This document shows positions 38,699 through 47,480 of a stretch of 64,000 nt of DNA, one piece after another. Both the position numbers and the translations under genes were made by a program. Under the pieces are notes generated by a model. That model had not been told where the DNA came from. It did not search any database and was given only the letters and a program-made list of their open reading frames with translations. The stretch is from Azospirillaceae bacterium (lineage in GTDB: Bacteria; Pseudomonadota; Alphaproteobacteria; Azospirillales; Azospirillaceae): positions 2,232,501 through 2,296,500 of the forward strand of contig JAPWJW010000003.1 in the NCBI GenBank assembly GCA_028283825.1, read 5' to 3'. The first letter of the stretch is position 1. Each line of letters starts with the position of its first letter.

Positions 38699-39583
38699 TT
38701 AGTCCTGCCCGTCGTCGCGCTGGCTGCTTTCTGAACGGAAGGGGTGGGCGGGGTAGACGCCCAGGATCTTCAGTTCGCGGGCGAAGAAATCCAGCTCCTC
38801 CAGCGCCAGGCGCAGGGGCCGGTCCTCGGGATGGCCCTCCACGTCGGCATAGAACTGGGTGGAGGTGAAACGGCCGCCCACCATGTAGCTTTCCAGCTTG
38901 GTCATGTTGACGCCGTTGGTGGCGAAGCCGCCCATGGCCTTGTACAGGGCCGCCGGCACGCTGCGCACCCGGAAGACGAAGCTGGTGATGGTGGGGCCGT
39001 TGCCGCGCGGCGCCGGCTTGGGCTCCCGCGACAGCACCAGGAAGCGCGTGGTGTTGTGGGCCGCGTCCTCGATGCCGCGCGCCAGGATCTCCAGGCCGTA
39101 GATCTGGGCCGCCAGGTCGGACGCGATGGCCGCTTGGGTGGGGTCGTTCCAGGTCGCCACGTCGGCGGCGGCGCCGGCGGTGTCGGCATGGGCCACGGGG
39201 GCCAGCCCATGGTCGCGCAGATAGCCCCGGCATTGCGACAGCGCCTGGATATGGGAATGCACCTTGCGCAAGCCCTGGATGGTCGCCCCCTTGGGCGCCA
39301 CCAGGCAATGGACCACGCGTTGGAAATGTTCCCCAATGATATGCAGGCCGCCCTGGGGCAGCAGATGGTGCATGTCGGCGACGCGGCCGGCCACCGAGTT
39401 CTCGATGGGGATCATGGCCAGGCGGGCCTGGCCCCCGGTCACGGCGGCGAAGGCATCCTCGAACGAATGGCAGGGCAGGGGCGCCATATCGGGAAAGACC
39501 TGGCGGCAGGCCAGGTCGGAATTGGCGCCGGGCGCCCCCTGATAGGCGATGGTGTTGTTGGCGTCCTGCCCATTACTCGACAT
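38699..39583 (-). CDS. pheA: Prephenate dehydratase
   Basis: Monofunctional prephenate dehydratase converting prephenate to phenylpyruvate in phenylalanine synthesis. From the ATG at 39583 it has 294 residues. The catalytic domain shows IAYQGAPGANSD, MIPIENSVAGRVADMH and the NTTRFLVLSRE motif with the conserved Thr-Arg-Phe. The C-terminal ACT domain (about 205-285) contains VPAALYKAMGGFATNGVNMTKLES-type sequence, the probable phenylalanine feedback site. An ATG at 39670 would add 29 residues without similarity. It lies between kdsB and the hydroxyacid dehydrogenase on the minus strand. Confidence 0.94.
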   Translation of the reverse strand: MSSNGQDANNTIAYQGAPGANSDLACRQVFPDMAPLPCHSFEDAFAAVTGGQARLAMIPIENSVAGRVADMHHLLPQGGLHIIGEHFQRVVHCLVAPKGATIQGLRKVHSHIQALSQCRGYLRDHGLAPVAHADTAGAAADVATWNDPTQAAIASDLAAQIYGLEILARGIEDAAHNTTRFLVLSREPKPAPRGNGPTITSFVFRVRSVPAALYKAMGGFATNGVNMTKLESYMVGGRFTSTQFYADVEGHPEDRPLRLALEELDFFARELKILGVYPAHPFRSESSQRDDGQD

Positions 39584-39687
39584 GCGCGGCTGCTTCCCCA
39601 GGCTTGGCGTCGTTGATTCCGCCTGATCGGACCACGACGGCGCCGGTTTTAGAACCGGGCGGATTCGCAAGGGTCGGATGTGTCGCC

Positions 39688-40452
39688 TCAGCCGTGGCCC
39701 AGCAGCGCCCGCGCCCGCTCCAGATCCTCGGCCGTGTCCACGCCCAGCGGCACGGCATCGACCACCGCCACCTCGATGCGCATGCCGTTGGCCAGCGCCC
39801 GCAACTGCTCCAGCTTTTCGCGCTGTTCCAACGCCGCCGGCGGCAGGGCCACGAAGCGGGCCAGCGCGTCGCGGCGATAGGCGTACAGGCCGATGTGGTG
39901 ATAGTGCGGGCCGGCACCCGAGGGTGCGGTGGTGCGGGTGAAATACAGGGCGCGGCCCACGCGGGCGCCCGGCGCCAGTTCCACCACCGCCTTCACCACG
40001 TTGGGGTTGTGTCGCTCCTCCTCCACCGTGATCTCCACCGCCAGGGTGGCGATATCGACCTGCGCGTTGGCCAGGGGACCGAAGACGGCGCGCACCGTGG
40101 CCGGCTCCACCGTCGGCAGGTCGCCCTGAACGTTGACCACGGCATCATACTTGCCGTCCGGGTCCACCTGGCGCAGCGCCTCATAAATCCGGTCGGAGCC
40201 GGAGGGGTGGTCCGGGTCGGTCAGCACCGCCTGGCCGCCCGCGTCCCGCACCGCTTCCACGATTTCCTTCTCGGCCGCCGCCACCAGCACCGGGCCGATG
40301 TCCGCCTCTGCCGCGCGCCGCCACACCTGCACGATCATGGGCGCGCCAGCGATGTCGGCCAGCGGCTTGTTGGGCAGGCGGGTGGACGCCAGGCGCGCCG
40401 GGATGATGACGATGGGCGATTTGGGGGCGGCACCGATGGGGGCGGAAGACAT
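39688..40452 (-). CDS. kdsB: 3-deoxy-manno-octulosonate cytidylyltransferase
   Basis: Activates Kdo to CMP-Kdo for lipopolysaccharide inner-core synthesis. The 254-residue protein starts with [18 protein letters not shown] (nucleotide-binding loop), followed by [24 protein letters not shown] and the C-terminal [17 protein letters not shown] segment, all typical. It precedes prephenate dehydratase on the minus strand by about 100 bp. The KdsB product feeds the envelope pathway that also uses the lpt genes earlier in the window. Confidence 0.96.
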   Translation of the reverse strand: MSSAPIGAAPKSPIVIIPARLASTRLPNKPLADIAGAPMIVQVWRRAAEADIGPVLVAAAEKEIVEAVRDAGGQAVLTDPDHPSGSDRIYEALRQVDPDGKYDAVVNVQGDLPTVEPATVRAVFGPLANAQVDIATLAVEITVEEERHNPNVVKAVVELAPGARVGRALYFTRTTAPSGAGPHYHHIGLYAYRRDALARFVALPPAALEQREKLEQLRALANGMRIEVAVVDAVPLGVDTAEDLERARALLGHG

Positions 40453-40721
40453 TCGTGGGCCCTACGATTTGATCTGGCTCATGGCGGGGGCAGGCGTGCG
40501 ACATTTACCTCCCGTGGTCAAGCCGGTTTCCAGCCGGGGCATGGGATCTATCTTGCCCTGGTTGAACAGGCCGCTTATCGTCGCCCGTAACTGGGAGAAT
40601 GATGGCCGGACCAACGCGGCCCCGGGCATCGACAAGCGTCACCACCTGACGTTAACCTAACGCCAGGCACCATAACCATCACGCGAACCGCACGCAGCGT
40701 GGGACATGAGGGCTTGATCTG

Positions 40722-41264
40722 ATGGCGGGTAGCTTACTCAATAAGATAGTCATGGCCGTTCTGCTGGGGGTGCTGGTCGCCCTATTGGCGGGGTTCATCG
40801 CCCAGAAGGTCGTGCATCCGACCATGTTGGCCGAAAACGTCTACAAGATCGAAGGGGCGGAGGCTGCCGCCCCCGCCGGTGGCGGCGAGCCGGCGGCACC
40901 CGCCAAGCCCGACCCGGTGTCGCCCCTGCTGGCCAGCGCCGACGCCGCCAATGGCGCCAAGCTGACCAAGGTCTGCCAGGCCTGCCACACCTTCGACAAG
41001 GGCGGCCCGGCCAAGGTGGGGCCCAACCTGTGGGGCATCATCGGCAACAAGCAGGGCCACATGGAAGGCTTCGCCTATTCCGACGCCATCAAGAAGCTGG
41101 GCGGCACCTGGGACTATGAAAAGCTGAACGAGTTCCTGACCAGCCCCAAGGCTTACGCGCCCGGCACCAAGATGACCTTCGCCGGCTTCAAGGCCGTGAA
41201 GGACCGCGCCGACGTCATCGCTTTCCTGCGCAGCCAGGCCGACAGCCCGGCCCCGCTGCCCTGA
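40722..41264 (+). CDS. Membrane-anchored c-type cytochrome (CycM-like)
   Basis: A 180-residue class I cytochrome c. The N terminus has one uncleaved membrane helix (about 9-28), then an Ala/Pro-rich linker (about 45-68). The haem motif is CQACH near residue 86, followed by GPNLWGIIGNKQGHMEGFAYSD and the axial Met in GTKMTFAGFK near residue 150. This layout matches the membrane cytochrome c552/cytochrome c2-like proteins that carry electrons from the bc1 complex to terminal oxidases in alphaproteobacteria. GAGGG lies upstream of the ATG. A good terminator follows. Confidence 0.92.
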   Translation: MAGSLLNKIVMAVLLGVLVALLAGFIAQKVVHPTMLAENVYKIEGAEAAAPAGGGEPAAPAKPDPVSPLLASADAANGAKLTKVCQACHTFDKGGPAKVGPNLWGIIGNKQGHMEGFAYSDAIKKLGGTWDYEKLNEFLTSPKAYAPGTKMTFAGFKAVKDRADVIAFLRSQADSPAPLP

Positions 41265-41303
41265 GGGCATAGGGTAAGACCTCGGGTTTGAGGTATAGAC
41301 AAG

Positions 41304-41332
41304 GGGCGGTCCCATCCGGGGCCGCCCTTTTT
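41304..41332 (+). terminator. Rho-independent terminator after the cytochrome gene
   Basis: A 10-bp stem (41304-41313 with 41318-41327, one G-T pair) has an ATCC loop and is followed by five T. It ends only 18 bp before the hisN-type start codon. Confidence 0.9.
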
Positions 41333-41349
41333 CCATGCAGGAAGCTCCC

Positions 41350-42141
41350 ATGACCACGCAGCCGCCGCCCGTGCCGGAAGACCTGATTGCCCTCGCCCAC
41401 CGCATGGCCGAGTCGGCAGGCGCTGTCATCCGCCGCTATTTCCGGGCGGACGTGGAAATCGACGCCAAGTCCAACCTGACGCCGGTCACCATCGCCGACC
41501 GCCAGGCGGAAGAGGCCCTGCGCGCCATCCTGGCCGCTGAGCGCCCCGATGACGGCATCCTGGGTGAGGAATTAGGGACCCACGGCCTGGACCGCGAATA
41601 CGTCTGGGTGCTGGACCCCATCGACGGCACCAAGAGTTTCATGACCGGCCGGCCCATCTTCGGCACCCTGATTGGCCTGCTGCGCCACGGCCGCCCGGTG
41701 CTGGGTGTCATCGACCAACCCATCCTGGGCGAACGCTGGATCGGCGGTGTCGGCCATCCCACCCGCTTCAACGGGAAACCGGTGCGCACCCGCGCCTGTC
41801 CCACCCTGGCCGAATCGACGCTGACCACCACCAGCCCCGACATGTTCAAGGGGGAGGAGGCGGAGCGTTTCGCCCGGTTGAAGGCCGCGTCGCGCTACGT
41901 CGTCTACGGCAGCGATTGCTACGGTTACGCCCAGGTGGCCAACGGCTGGCTGGACATGTCGGTGGAACGCGATCTGGCGCCCTGGGACTGGGTCGCCCTG
42001 GTGCCGGTGGTCGAGGGCGCCGGTGGCCGCATGACCGACTGGCAGGGCCGCGACCTGGTGCTGGGCGCGGTGGGCGAGGTGGTGGCCTCCGGCGACGCGC
42101 GTGCGCACGCCGAGGCCCTCGCCATCATGGGTGGTTTTTAG
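41350..42141 (+). CDS. hisN: Inositol-monophosphatase family phosphatase, HisN-type
   Basis: A 263-residue Mg-dependent phosphatase, most like the histidinol-phosphatases (HisN) of the inositol monophosphatase family that complete the penultimate histidine step in organisms lacking the HisB phosphatase. Metal-binding motifs are intact: GEELG near residue 77, DPIDGTKSF near residue 93, and APWDWVALVPVVEGAGG near residue 214. The ATG at 41350 is preferred to that at 41335 because AGGAAG lies just before it and overlaps the earlier ATG region. A general inositol- or sugar-phosphatase role cannot be excluded. Confidence 0.85.
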   Translation: MTTQPPPVPEDLIALAHRMAESAGAVIRRYFRADVEIDAKSNLTPVTIADRQAEEALRAILAAERPDDGILGEELGTHGLDREYVWVLDPIDGTKSFMTGRPIFGTLIGLLRHGRPVLGVIDQPILGERWIGGVGHPTRFNGKPVRTRACPTLAESTLTTTSPDMFKGEEAERFARLKAASRYVVYGSDCYGYAQVANGWLDMSVERDLAPWDWVALVPVVEGAGGRMTDWQGRDLVLGAVGEVVASGDARAHAEALAIMGGF

Positions 42142-42145
42142 TTCG

Positions 42146-42246
42146 CCCTCAGGCGGCGGGCGCGGCCATCCGGCCGCTTGCCTCATCCTCGGTTTCCAGT
42201 CCGCCTTCGGCTCCCCAGAACCTCCGGCGGCCGCAGTCGCGGCCTA
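42146..42246 (+). repeat. 3'-flanking repeat element, copy 6 (downstream of hisN, inverted)
   Basis: About 100 bp on the opposite strand from copies 1-5. It starts CCCTCAGGCGGCGGGCG just after the hisN stop and has the palindrome GCGGCCATCCGGCCGC, then CGGTTTCCAGTCCGCC, GGCTCCCCAGAA and CTCCGGCGGCCGCAGTCGCG. The end nearest the gene is the same as in the other copies. Confidence 0.85.
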
Positions 42247-42268
42247 GGAACAAAAAAACTGGCGGCGA

Positions 42269-43198
42269 TCAGCCCTCTTCCAGCCAATCCTCGATCAGGC
42301 GGCGGGCGATGCTGTCGGGGCCGGGCAGGCGGAAGCTGCCGTCCGGCGGGCTGCGCTTGGCGGCGGCTGCTGCCACTTCATCCCGCGTGAACCAGCGCGC
42401 GTCCTCCAACTCATCCAGGTCCACCTTGACCTCGGTGCTTAGGGCCCGCGCGTGGAAACCCAGCATGAGGGACGACGGGAAGGGCCAGGGCTGGGACGAC
42501 TGATAACGCACGTCGGTGACCGACACGCCAGCCTCCTCCATCACCTCGCGGGCCACCGCCTCTTCCAGGCTTTCGCCCGGCTCAACGAAGCCGGCCAGGG
42601 TGGAATACATGCCGGCCGCGAAACGCGACTGCCGGCCCAGCAGGACGCGGTCGCCGTCATGCACCAGCATGATCACGGCCGGGTCGGTGCGGGGGAAGTG
42701 CATGGTGGCGCAGGCCGGGTTGGTGCAGCGGCGGACATGCCCGCCCTCCACCACCTCGGTGACGGAGCCGCAGACGCCGCAGAAACGGTGGCGCTGGTGC
42801 CAGAACAGCAGGCCGCGGGCATAGGCGAACAGGCTGGCCGTGGGGCGGTCCACCAGGTGCGCCAGGGTGCGCAGTTCCGTGGGCGTGCCCAGGCCCAGAA
42901 GGTCGGGATGGCCTTCCTCCAGCCCCGACAGGTCGACCGCGAAATAGGCGATCTCGCCCTCGACGCCCAGGAAGGCCGGGGCGGCGCCCTCGCGCCACCA
43001 GGGCGTGGCCGGGTCCAGGAAGGCCGGCAGGGGGCCGGCATCGCCCTGGCTGACCAGGAACTGGCCGCGCCAGACGCCGACGAAGCGGCTGTCGGGTGCC
43101 GCCAGGCGCTGGGCCAGCCAATCGGCCTGCTTGCGGAAGACCGTGGCGCGGTCCAGGCCGGCGCCGGTGTAGAAGTTTTTCTGGGACCGGTTCGTCAT
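42269..43198 (-). CDS. nudC: NAD(+)/NADH pyrophosphatase-type NUDIX hydrolase
   Basis: About 309 residues. An N-terminal domain precedes a four-Cys zinc ribbon (FCGVCG and CTNPAC near residues 140-160), then the NUDIX box GFVEPGESLEEAVAREVMEEAGV near residue 205, shown here as GFVEPGE..REVMEEAGV. The SQPWPFPSSLM motif after the box is the hallmark of NudC, which cleaves NADH and, in E. coli, removes NAD caps from RNA. The ATG at 43198 is chosen; upstream in-frame ATG codons at 43207 and 43264 exist. It is read away from the SRP RNA gene. Confidence 0.93.
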   Translation of the reverse strand: MTNRSQKNFYTGAGLDRATVFRKQADWLAQRLAAPDSRFVGVWRGQFLVSQGDAGPLPAFLDPATPWWREGAAPAFLGVEGEIAYFAVDLSGLEEGHPDLLGLGTPTELRTLAHLVDRPTASLFAYARGLLFWHQRHRFCGVCGSVTEVVEGGHVRRCTNPACATMHFPRTDPAVIMLVHDGDRVLLGRQSRFAAGMYSTLAGFVEPGESLEEAVAREVMEEAGVSVTDVRYQSSQPWPFPSSLMLGFHARALSTEVKVDLDELEDARWFTRDEVAAAAAKRSPPDGSFRLPGPDSIARRLIEDWLEEG

Positions 43199-43295
43199 GA
43201 TCACCATTGGTCTCATGAAGGACGCCGGGGCGACAAGGGGGCGGCCGGTCGCGGGCCCGCGCATGGGCGACGGTGCGGCCTTGCCGCCTTTTCAC

Positions 43296-43324
43296 TTGCC
43301 ATGGGGTGGGCCCATGCCGATATA
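43296..43324 (+). promoter_or_regulatory. Promoter of the SRP RNA gene
   Basis: TTGCCA (43296-43301), a 17-bp spacer and GATATA (43319-43324) place the expected start about 7 bp downstream, at the 5' end of the SRP RNA near 43331. Confidence 0.7.
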
Positions 43325-43330
43325 TGGCGG

Positions 43331-43430
43331 CGGGAGGTTGGCGGCGGACGTGTCCCTCGCCAACCCGGTCAGGTCCGGAAGGAAGCAGCCGTAACGAGTT
43401 TCGGCGCGGGTCGCATGTCCAGCCTCCCAC
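43331..43430 (+). ncRNA. ffs: Signal recognition particle RNA (4.5S)
   Basis: About 100 nt. The conserved apical domain GGTCAGGTCCGGAAGGAAGC followed by AGCCGTAA is present, with the GGAA tetraloop and the asymmetric loop that bind Ffh. The ends pair: GGGAGGTTGG at the 5' end with CCAGCCTCCC at the 3' end. It lies just before dnaX, a common arrangement in alphaproteobacteria. End positions are estimated from the pairing. Confidence 0.95.
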
Positions 43431-43507
43431 CTCAAAAAATCGAAAGCCGCGCGCCCGGCGCCTGATCCGCCGGTCGCCCGTCAGCGCCGGAAGGGTCAAG
43501 CGATCCC

Positions 43508-45442
43508 GTGACCGATCAAATCACGCTTTCCCCCGCCGCCGAGCTGTCCCCGTCCTCCGGGGGCGCCGTCTATCGCGTGTTGGCGCGCAAGTACCGTCCC
43601 CGCAATTTCGATGAGCTGATCGGCCAGGATGCCCTGGTGCGCACCCTGCGCAACGCCATCCAGTCGGGGCGCATCCACCAGGCCTACATGCTGACCGGCG
43701 TGCGCGGCGTGGGCAAGACCACCACCGCCCGCATCATCGCCCGCGCCCTGAACTGCGTCGGGCCGGACGGCAAGGGCGGCCCCACCGTCAGCCCCTGCGG
43801 CGTGTGTGAGCAGTGCGTGTCCATCGCCCAGGACCGCAACGTCGATGTCATCGAGATGGACGCCGCCAGCAACACCTCGGTCGACAACATCCGTGAGATC
43901 ATCGAGGGCGTGCGCTATGCCCCGGCCGGCGCCCGCTATAAAGTCTATGTGATCGACGAGGTCCACATGCTGTCGCGCAGCGCGTTCAACGCGCTGCTGA
44001 AGACGCTGGAGGAACCGCCGCCGCACGTGAAGTTCGTCTTCGCCACCACCGAGATCCGCAAGGTGCCGGTGACGGTGCTGTCGCGCTGCCAGCGTTTCGA
44101 TTTGCGCCGGGTGGACCAGGGCACCTTGCAGGCCCATTTCGACCGGATCGCCCAGCAGGAATCGGTGCCGGTGGAGGCGGAGGCCTTGAGCCTGATCGCC
44201 CGCGCCGCCGATGGTTCCGTGCGTGACGGCCTGTCGCTGCTGGACCAGGCCATCGCCTTGGGCGGCGGCAATGTGACGGGCCAGCAGGTCCGCGACATGC
44301 TGGGCCTGGCCGACCGCACCCTGGTGGTCGACCTGTTCGAATCGACCCTCTCGGGCCGGCCGGCCGACGCGCTGGCCATCCTGGACGACCTGCATAAGCG
44401 TGGCGCCGACCCGGTGGTGATCGCGCAGGACCTGCTGGACTTCACCCATTTCCTGACCCGCGCCCGCGTGGTGCCCGGCACCGCCCAGGATCAGGGCATC
44501 CCGGAGATGGAGCGGGTGCGCGGCGGCGACCTGGCGTCCAAGCTGGGCATGCCGGCGCTGGCCCGCGCCTGGCAAATCCTGCTGAAGGGCTTGGCGGAGG
44601 TGCAGCAGGCGCCGGTGCCCATGCAGGCCCTGGAAATGGTGCTGATCCGCCTGGCTTACGCCGCCGACCTGCCCAACCCCGGCGACCTGGTGCGCAAGGT
44701 GATGGAAGGCGGGGAGATCGGCCGCGGCGGTGCCCCCAATGGCGGCGGTGGCGCGCCTACGGGCGGCAATGGCGGTGGCGCCACGGCGCGCGGCTCCATG
44801 ATGGCCGGCGGCACGTCCAACGGCGGTGGCGCCCCCATGGCGGTGCTGCGCGGTGGCCTGGCGGGTGCGGTGCAGATGGCGCCGGCACCCACCCCCGCCC
44901 CGGTGGTCGAGCCGGCCCTGCCGCCGGCCAACCCGCAAAACTTCCGTGAGGTGGCGGAGCTGTTCGGCGCCCGGCGCGAGGGCATGATCCAGGGCAACCT
45001 GCTGAGCATGGTCCACCTGGTGAAGTTCGAACCGGGCTTGATCGAGTTGCGGCCCACCAACATGGCCATGCCCAACCTGGCGGGCCAGGTGGGCAAGATG
45101 CTGACGGAATGGACCGGCCGGCGCTGGATGGTCACCGTTTCCGGCGCGCCGGGCGAGGCGACGCTCAGCGACCAGGACCGCGCGGCGGAGAACCGCGCCC
45201 GTGACCAGGCGGCGAACAGCCCGGTGGTGCAGGCCCTGCTGGCGGCCTTCCCCGGCGCCAAGATGGGCACCGTGCGCGACCTGGACCAGGTGGCCGCCGC
45301 CGTCGCCGCGAAGGCGGCGGAAGAGGCCGCCCTCGCACCCGCCTTCCCTTCTTACGGCGATGGCGGTATGGATGCCCCCGACAACCCGTTTTTCGACGCG
45401 CCGCCCGACATGGGCGAAGGCGACTGGGAAGGAGATTTTTAG
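43508..45442 (+). CDS. dnaX: DNA polymerase III subunit gamma/tau
   Basis: The 644-residue clamp-loader ATPase. Walker A is GVRGVGKTTTAR near residue 62; a zinc module with CGVCEQC lies near residue 100; Walker B and the following DEVHMLSRSAFNALLKTLEEPP region (seen as DEVHMLS..LLKTLEEPP) lie near 155; sensor 1 is FATTEIRKVPVTVLSRCQRF-like. A Gly/Asn-rich linker (about 405-450) leads to the C-terminal DnaX/tau domain. The start is GTG at 43508 with GGAAGGG upstream. It overlaps no neighbour and is followed after 3 bp by ybaB, so the two form an operon. Confidence 0.97.
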   Translation: MTDQITLSPAAELSPSSGGAVYRVLARKYRPRNFDELIGQDALVRTLRNAIQSGRIHQAYMLTGVRGVGKTTTARIIARALNCVGPDGKGGPTVSPCGVCEQCVSIAQDRNVDVIEMDAASNTSVDNIREIIEGVRYAPAGARYKVYVIDEVHMLSRSAFNALLKTLEEPPPHVKFVFATTEIRKVPVTVLSRCQRFDLRRVDQGTLQAHFDRIAQQESVPVEAEALSLIARAADGSVRDGLSLLDQAIALGGGNVTGQQVRDMLGLADRTLVVDLFESTLSGRPADALAILDDLHKRGADPVVIAQDLLDFTHFLTRARVVPGTAQDQGIPEMERVRGGDLASKLGMPALARAWQILLKGLAEVQQAPVPMQALEMVLIRLAYAADLPNPGDLVRKVMEGGEIGRGGAPNGGGGAPTGGNGGGATARGSMMAGGTSNGGGAPMAVLRGGLAGAVQMAPAPTPAPVVEPALPPANPQNFREVAELFGARREGMIQGNLLSMVHLVKFEPGLIELRPTNMAMPNLAGQVGKMLTEWTGRRWMVTVSGAPGEATLSDQDRAAENRARDQAANSPVVQALLAAFPGAKMGTVRDLDQVAAAVAAKAAEEAALAPAFPSYGDGGMDAPDNPFFDAPPDMGEGDWEGDF

Positions 45443-45445
45443 GCG

Positions 45446-45769
45446 ATGAAAAACATCGGCCAGATGATGAAGCAGGCCCAGCAGATGCAGGCCAAGATGC
45501 AGGAAATGCAGGGCAAGCTGGGCGAGATCGAGGCCGGCGGCCAGGCGGGCGCCGGCATGGTCAGCGTCGTGGTCAACGGCAAGGGCGAGCTGAAGAAGGT
45601 GAAGCTCGACAAGTCCGTCGTCGACCCCGAGGAGATCGAGGTGCTGGAGGATCTGCTGATCGCCGCCTTCAACGACGCCAAGGCCAAGGTCGAGGCGCAT
45701 ATCGCCGAAGAGACCAACAAGCTGATGGGCGGCCTGAAGCTGCCCCCGGGCATGAAGCTGCCGTTCTGA
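45446..45769 (+). CDS. YbaB/EbfC family nucleoid-associated protein
   Basis: A 107-residue DNA-binding protein. The N terminus is rich in Met and Gln (MMKQAQQMQAKMQEMQGK), as in the family, followed by the beta-strand segment VNGKGELKKVKLDKS and VEDLLIAAFNDAK-like helix. Typical dnaX-ybaB-recR order, with a 3-bp gap to dnaX. It probably acts as a dimer that coats or bends DNA. Confidence 0.96.
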   Translation: MKNIGQMMKQAQQMQAKMQEMQGKLGEIEAGGQAGAGMVSVVVNGKGELKKVKLDKSVVDPEEIEVLEDLLIAAFNDAKAKVEAHIAEETNKLMGGLKLPPGMKLPF

Positions 45770-45796
45770 TCGGCGGCGACATCCTGTTGACGTTTT

Positions 45797-45834
45797 GAAA
45801 GGCCGGCCCGGTCATCGGGGCCGGCCTTTCTTTA
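45797..45834 (+). terminator. Rho-independent terminator between ybaB and recR
   Basis: A 13-bp stem GAAAGGCCGGCCC/GGGCCGGCCTTTC is followed by TTTA. It separates recR from dnaX-ybaB, which are often co-transcribed in other bacteria. Confidence 0.85.
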
Positions 45835-45862
45835 TGAGCCCATAGTCCCTATCTTGGGGCCC

Positions 45863-46471
45863 ATGATCGGCCCTGAAATCGACCGCCTGATACAGCTGTT
45901 GTCGCGCCTGCCGGGCCTGGGCCCGCGCTCGGCCCGCCGCGCCGCCCTGCACCTGATCAAGAAGCGCGACCAGCTGATGGAACCGCTGGCGGAGGCGTTG
46001 GCCGCCGCCGCCGCCCGCATCGTCACCTGTCCCGTCTGCGGCAACCTGGACACGGCCGCCCCCTGCGGCGTCTGCCGCGACCTGGCGCGCGACCGCACGA
46101 CGCTGTGCGTGGTGGAGGAGGTGGGCGACCTCTGGGCCCTGGAACGTACGGGCGCCTATCGTGGCCTCTACCACGTGCTGGGCGGCACCCTGTCGGCCCT
46201 GGATGGCATCGGCCCCGACGACCTGGCGGTCCCAGGATTGCTGGCCCGCGCCGCGCAAGGGGCGGACGGCGCGCCCGTGCGCGAGGTCATCCTGGCGCTG
46301 AACGCCACCGCCGGCGGCCAGACCACCGCCCACTACCTGACCGACCGCCTGTCCGGCCTGAACCTGACCATCACCCGCCTGGCCCACGGCGTGCCGGTGG
46401 GGGGGGAGTTGGATTACCTGGACGACGGCACCCTCACCGCCGCGTTACGGGCGCGCCGGACGCTGGGGTGA
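45863..46471 (+). CDS. recR: Recombination mediator RecR
   Basis: A 202-residue protein of the RecFOR/RecOR pathway that loads RecA at gaps. The N-terminal helix-hairpin-helix is [16 protein letters not shown], the zinc finger CPVCGN..CGVCRD lies near residues 57-72, and the Toprim domain (about 80-175) starts with [14 protein letters not shown]. The ATG at 45863 gives the usual [10 protein letters not shown] start. The 3' end overlaps the convergent exported-protein gene by 27 bp. Confidence 0.96.
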   Translation: MIGPEIDRLIQLLSRLPGLGPRSARRAALHLIKKRDQLMEPLAEALAAAAARIVTCPVCGNLDTAAPCGVCRDLARDRTTLCVVEEVGDLWALERTGAYRGLYHVLGGTLSALDGIGPDDLAVPGLLARAAQGADGAPVREVILALNATAGGQTTAHYLTDRLSGLNLTITRLAHGVPVGGELDYLDDGTLTAALRARRTLG

Positions 46472-46972
46472 GGCCTTCGTCTTGGCCACGTCGGCAAGCT
46501 TGAATCGATAGGCCAATTCTACCCGGGTCTCCAAGGTGCCGCTTCCGGGCTTGAGCGGCAGGCATCGCCAATGGTGGGATCGGGCGGCCACCAGGATCGC
46601 CTCCTCCAACCGCTCGTGACCGCTGCTTTTGCGGATCATCGCCTCCGATATCCAGCCATCCGCATCGCAGCGCGCGGAAAAAACCACGCGGCCTTCCTCC
46701 TTCAGCGCGATTGATCGCCGGGGATAGCGGGGTGGCGCCTTCCCGAAGGAAGAAACGTCAATACGTGCCGTCGGTGGCGGGCCGGCGTCAGCGTCTGGAG
46801 GAGGAAGATAGACGCCAGGGGATATACTGGGCTTGATCACGAGCCGTTCGATTGGCCGGACAGGCGCAAACACCGCTTCGCCCGCCCACGTGGGTTTGGG
46901 CTTGGTCGCCGGCCAGCAGATGGCCACCATCAGCAGGCCACTGACGACCGCGTGTCCGGTGCTGGTGCGCAT
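46445..46972 (-). CDS. Exported protein with one Cys-containing TonB-C-like domain
   Basis: A 175-residue protein. The N terminus has a hydrophobic stretch (about 7-20, [15 protein letters not shown]) that may be a signal or anchor. A Pro-rich segment precedes a single TonB-C-like domain (about 85-160): [27 protein letters not shown], seen as [16 protein letters not shown] then ARCDADG, and [27 protein letters not shown] lies before the ATG at 46972. It is the last gene of a five-gene minus-strand cluster. No ExbB/ExbD genes are near, so a true TonB role is unlikely. Confidence 0.7.
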   Translation of the reverse strand: MRTSTGHAVVSGLLMVAICWPATKPKPTWAGEAVFAPVRPIERLVIKPSISPGVYLPPPDADAGPPPTARIDVSSFGKAPPRYPRRSIALKEEGRVVFSARCDADGWISEAMIRKSSGHERLEEAILVAARSHHWRCLPLKPGSGTLETRVELAYRFKLADVAKTKASPQRPARP

Positions 46973-47073
46973 GATGTCCCCCCGCCATGCATGACGATCC
47001 GATGGTTGCAGAATTTTATCGGCTTGTCGCGGATGGTTTGGCACGCCGGGGCGCCTGATTACTGCGCCGGCCT

Positions 47074-47451
47074 CTACTTGAGCGCGTAGTGATACGCAAA
47101 GGGGATCCATGACGCGATGGGCTGCCCTGTCGCGGGATCAAGGGCGGGAAAACAGCGGGAGGGCGCCACCATGGCCAGGGTGGCGTTGTCCAGGCGCTTG
47201 TAGCCGGTGCTTACCAGGATCTTGCTGTCCGTGATATGGCCGTCGGCGTTGCACAACGCGCTTGCCTTTACATCCCCTTCCTCTCCCAGCCGAATGGATT
47301 CGTTGGGATATTCACGGATGAATGTCGACTTCAGGTCGAATTGGGCGACGGTCCTGTCGGCGGGGGCCGTGATGGGCTTGGCCGGTGCCGCACACGCGGC
47401 CGCCAGCAGAAGCAGGCAGAGGGTGGCGGCTTTTTCGGGTCGGGTTTTCAT
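47074..47451 (-). CDS. Lipoprotein-like protein with one Cys-containing TonB-C-like domain
   Basis: A 125-residue protein. The N terminus LCLLLLAAACAAP resembles a lipobox with Cys near residue 20, so it may be lipid-anchored. A single domain covers about 45-115: REYPNESIRLGEEGDVKASALCNADG (start YPNESIRLGEEG), then VSTGYKRLDNATLAM and SRCFPALDP. The position of the two domain cysteines matches the other cluster members. The ATG at 47451 gives the signal sequence; the longer upstream frame overlaps the next gene and has no support. Confidence 0.7.
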   Translation of the reverse strand: MKTRPEKAATLCLLLLAAACAAPAKPITAPADRTVAQFDLKSTFIREYPNESIRLGEEGDVKASALCNADGHITDSKILVSTGYKRLDNATLAMVAPSRCFPALDPATGQPIASWIPFAYHYALK

Positions 47452-47480
47452 GGTTCTGGCTGGTTTCGCGCTGTGGTGGC

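Noticed and set aside
43508-45442. A programmed frameshift in dnaX making gamma
   Set aside because: I found no A-rich slippery run in the expected region; the gene appears to encode the tau-length product only.
43496-45700. A 734-codon minus-strand frame opposite dnaX and ybaB
   Set aside because: It is antisense to clearly coding dnaX; the sequence is His/Gln/Ala-rich shadow without motifs.
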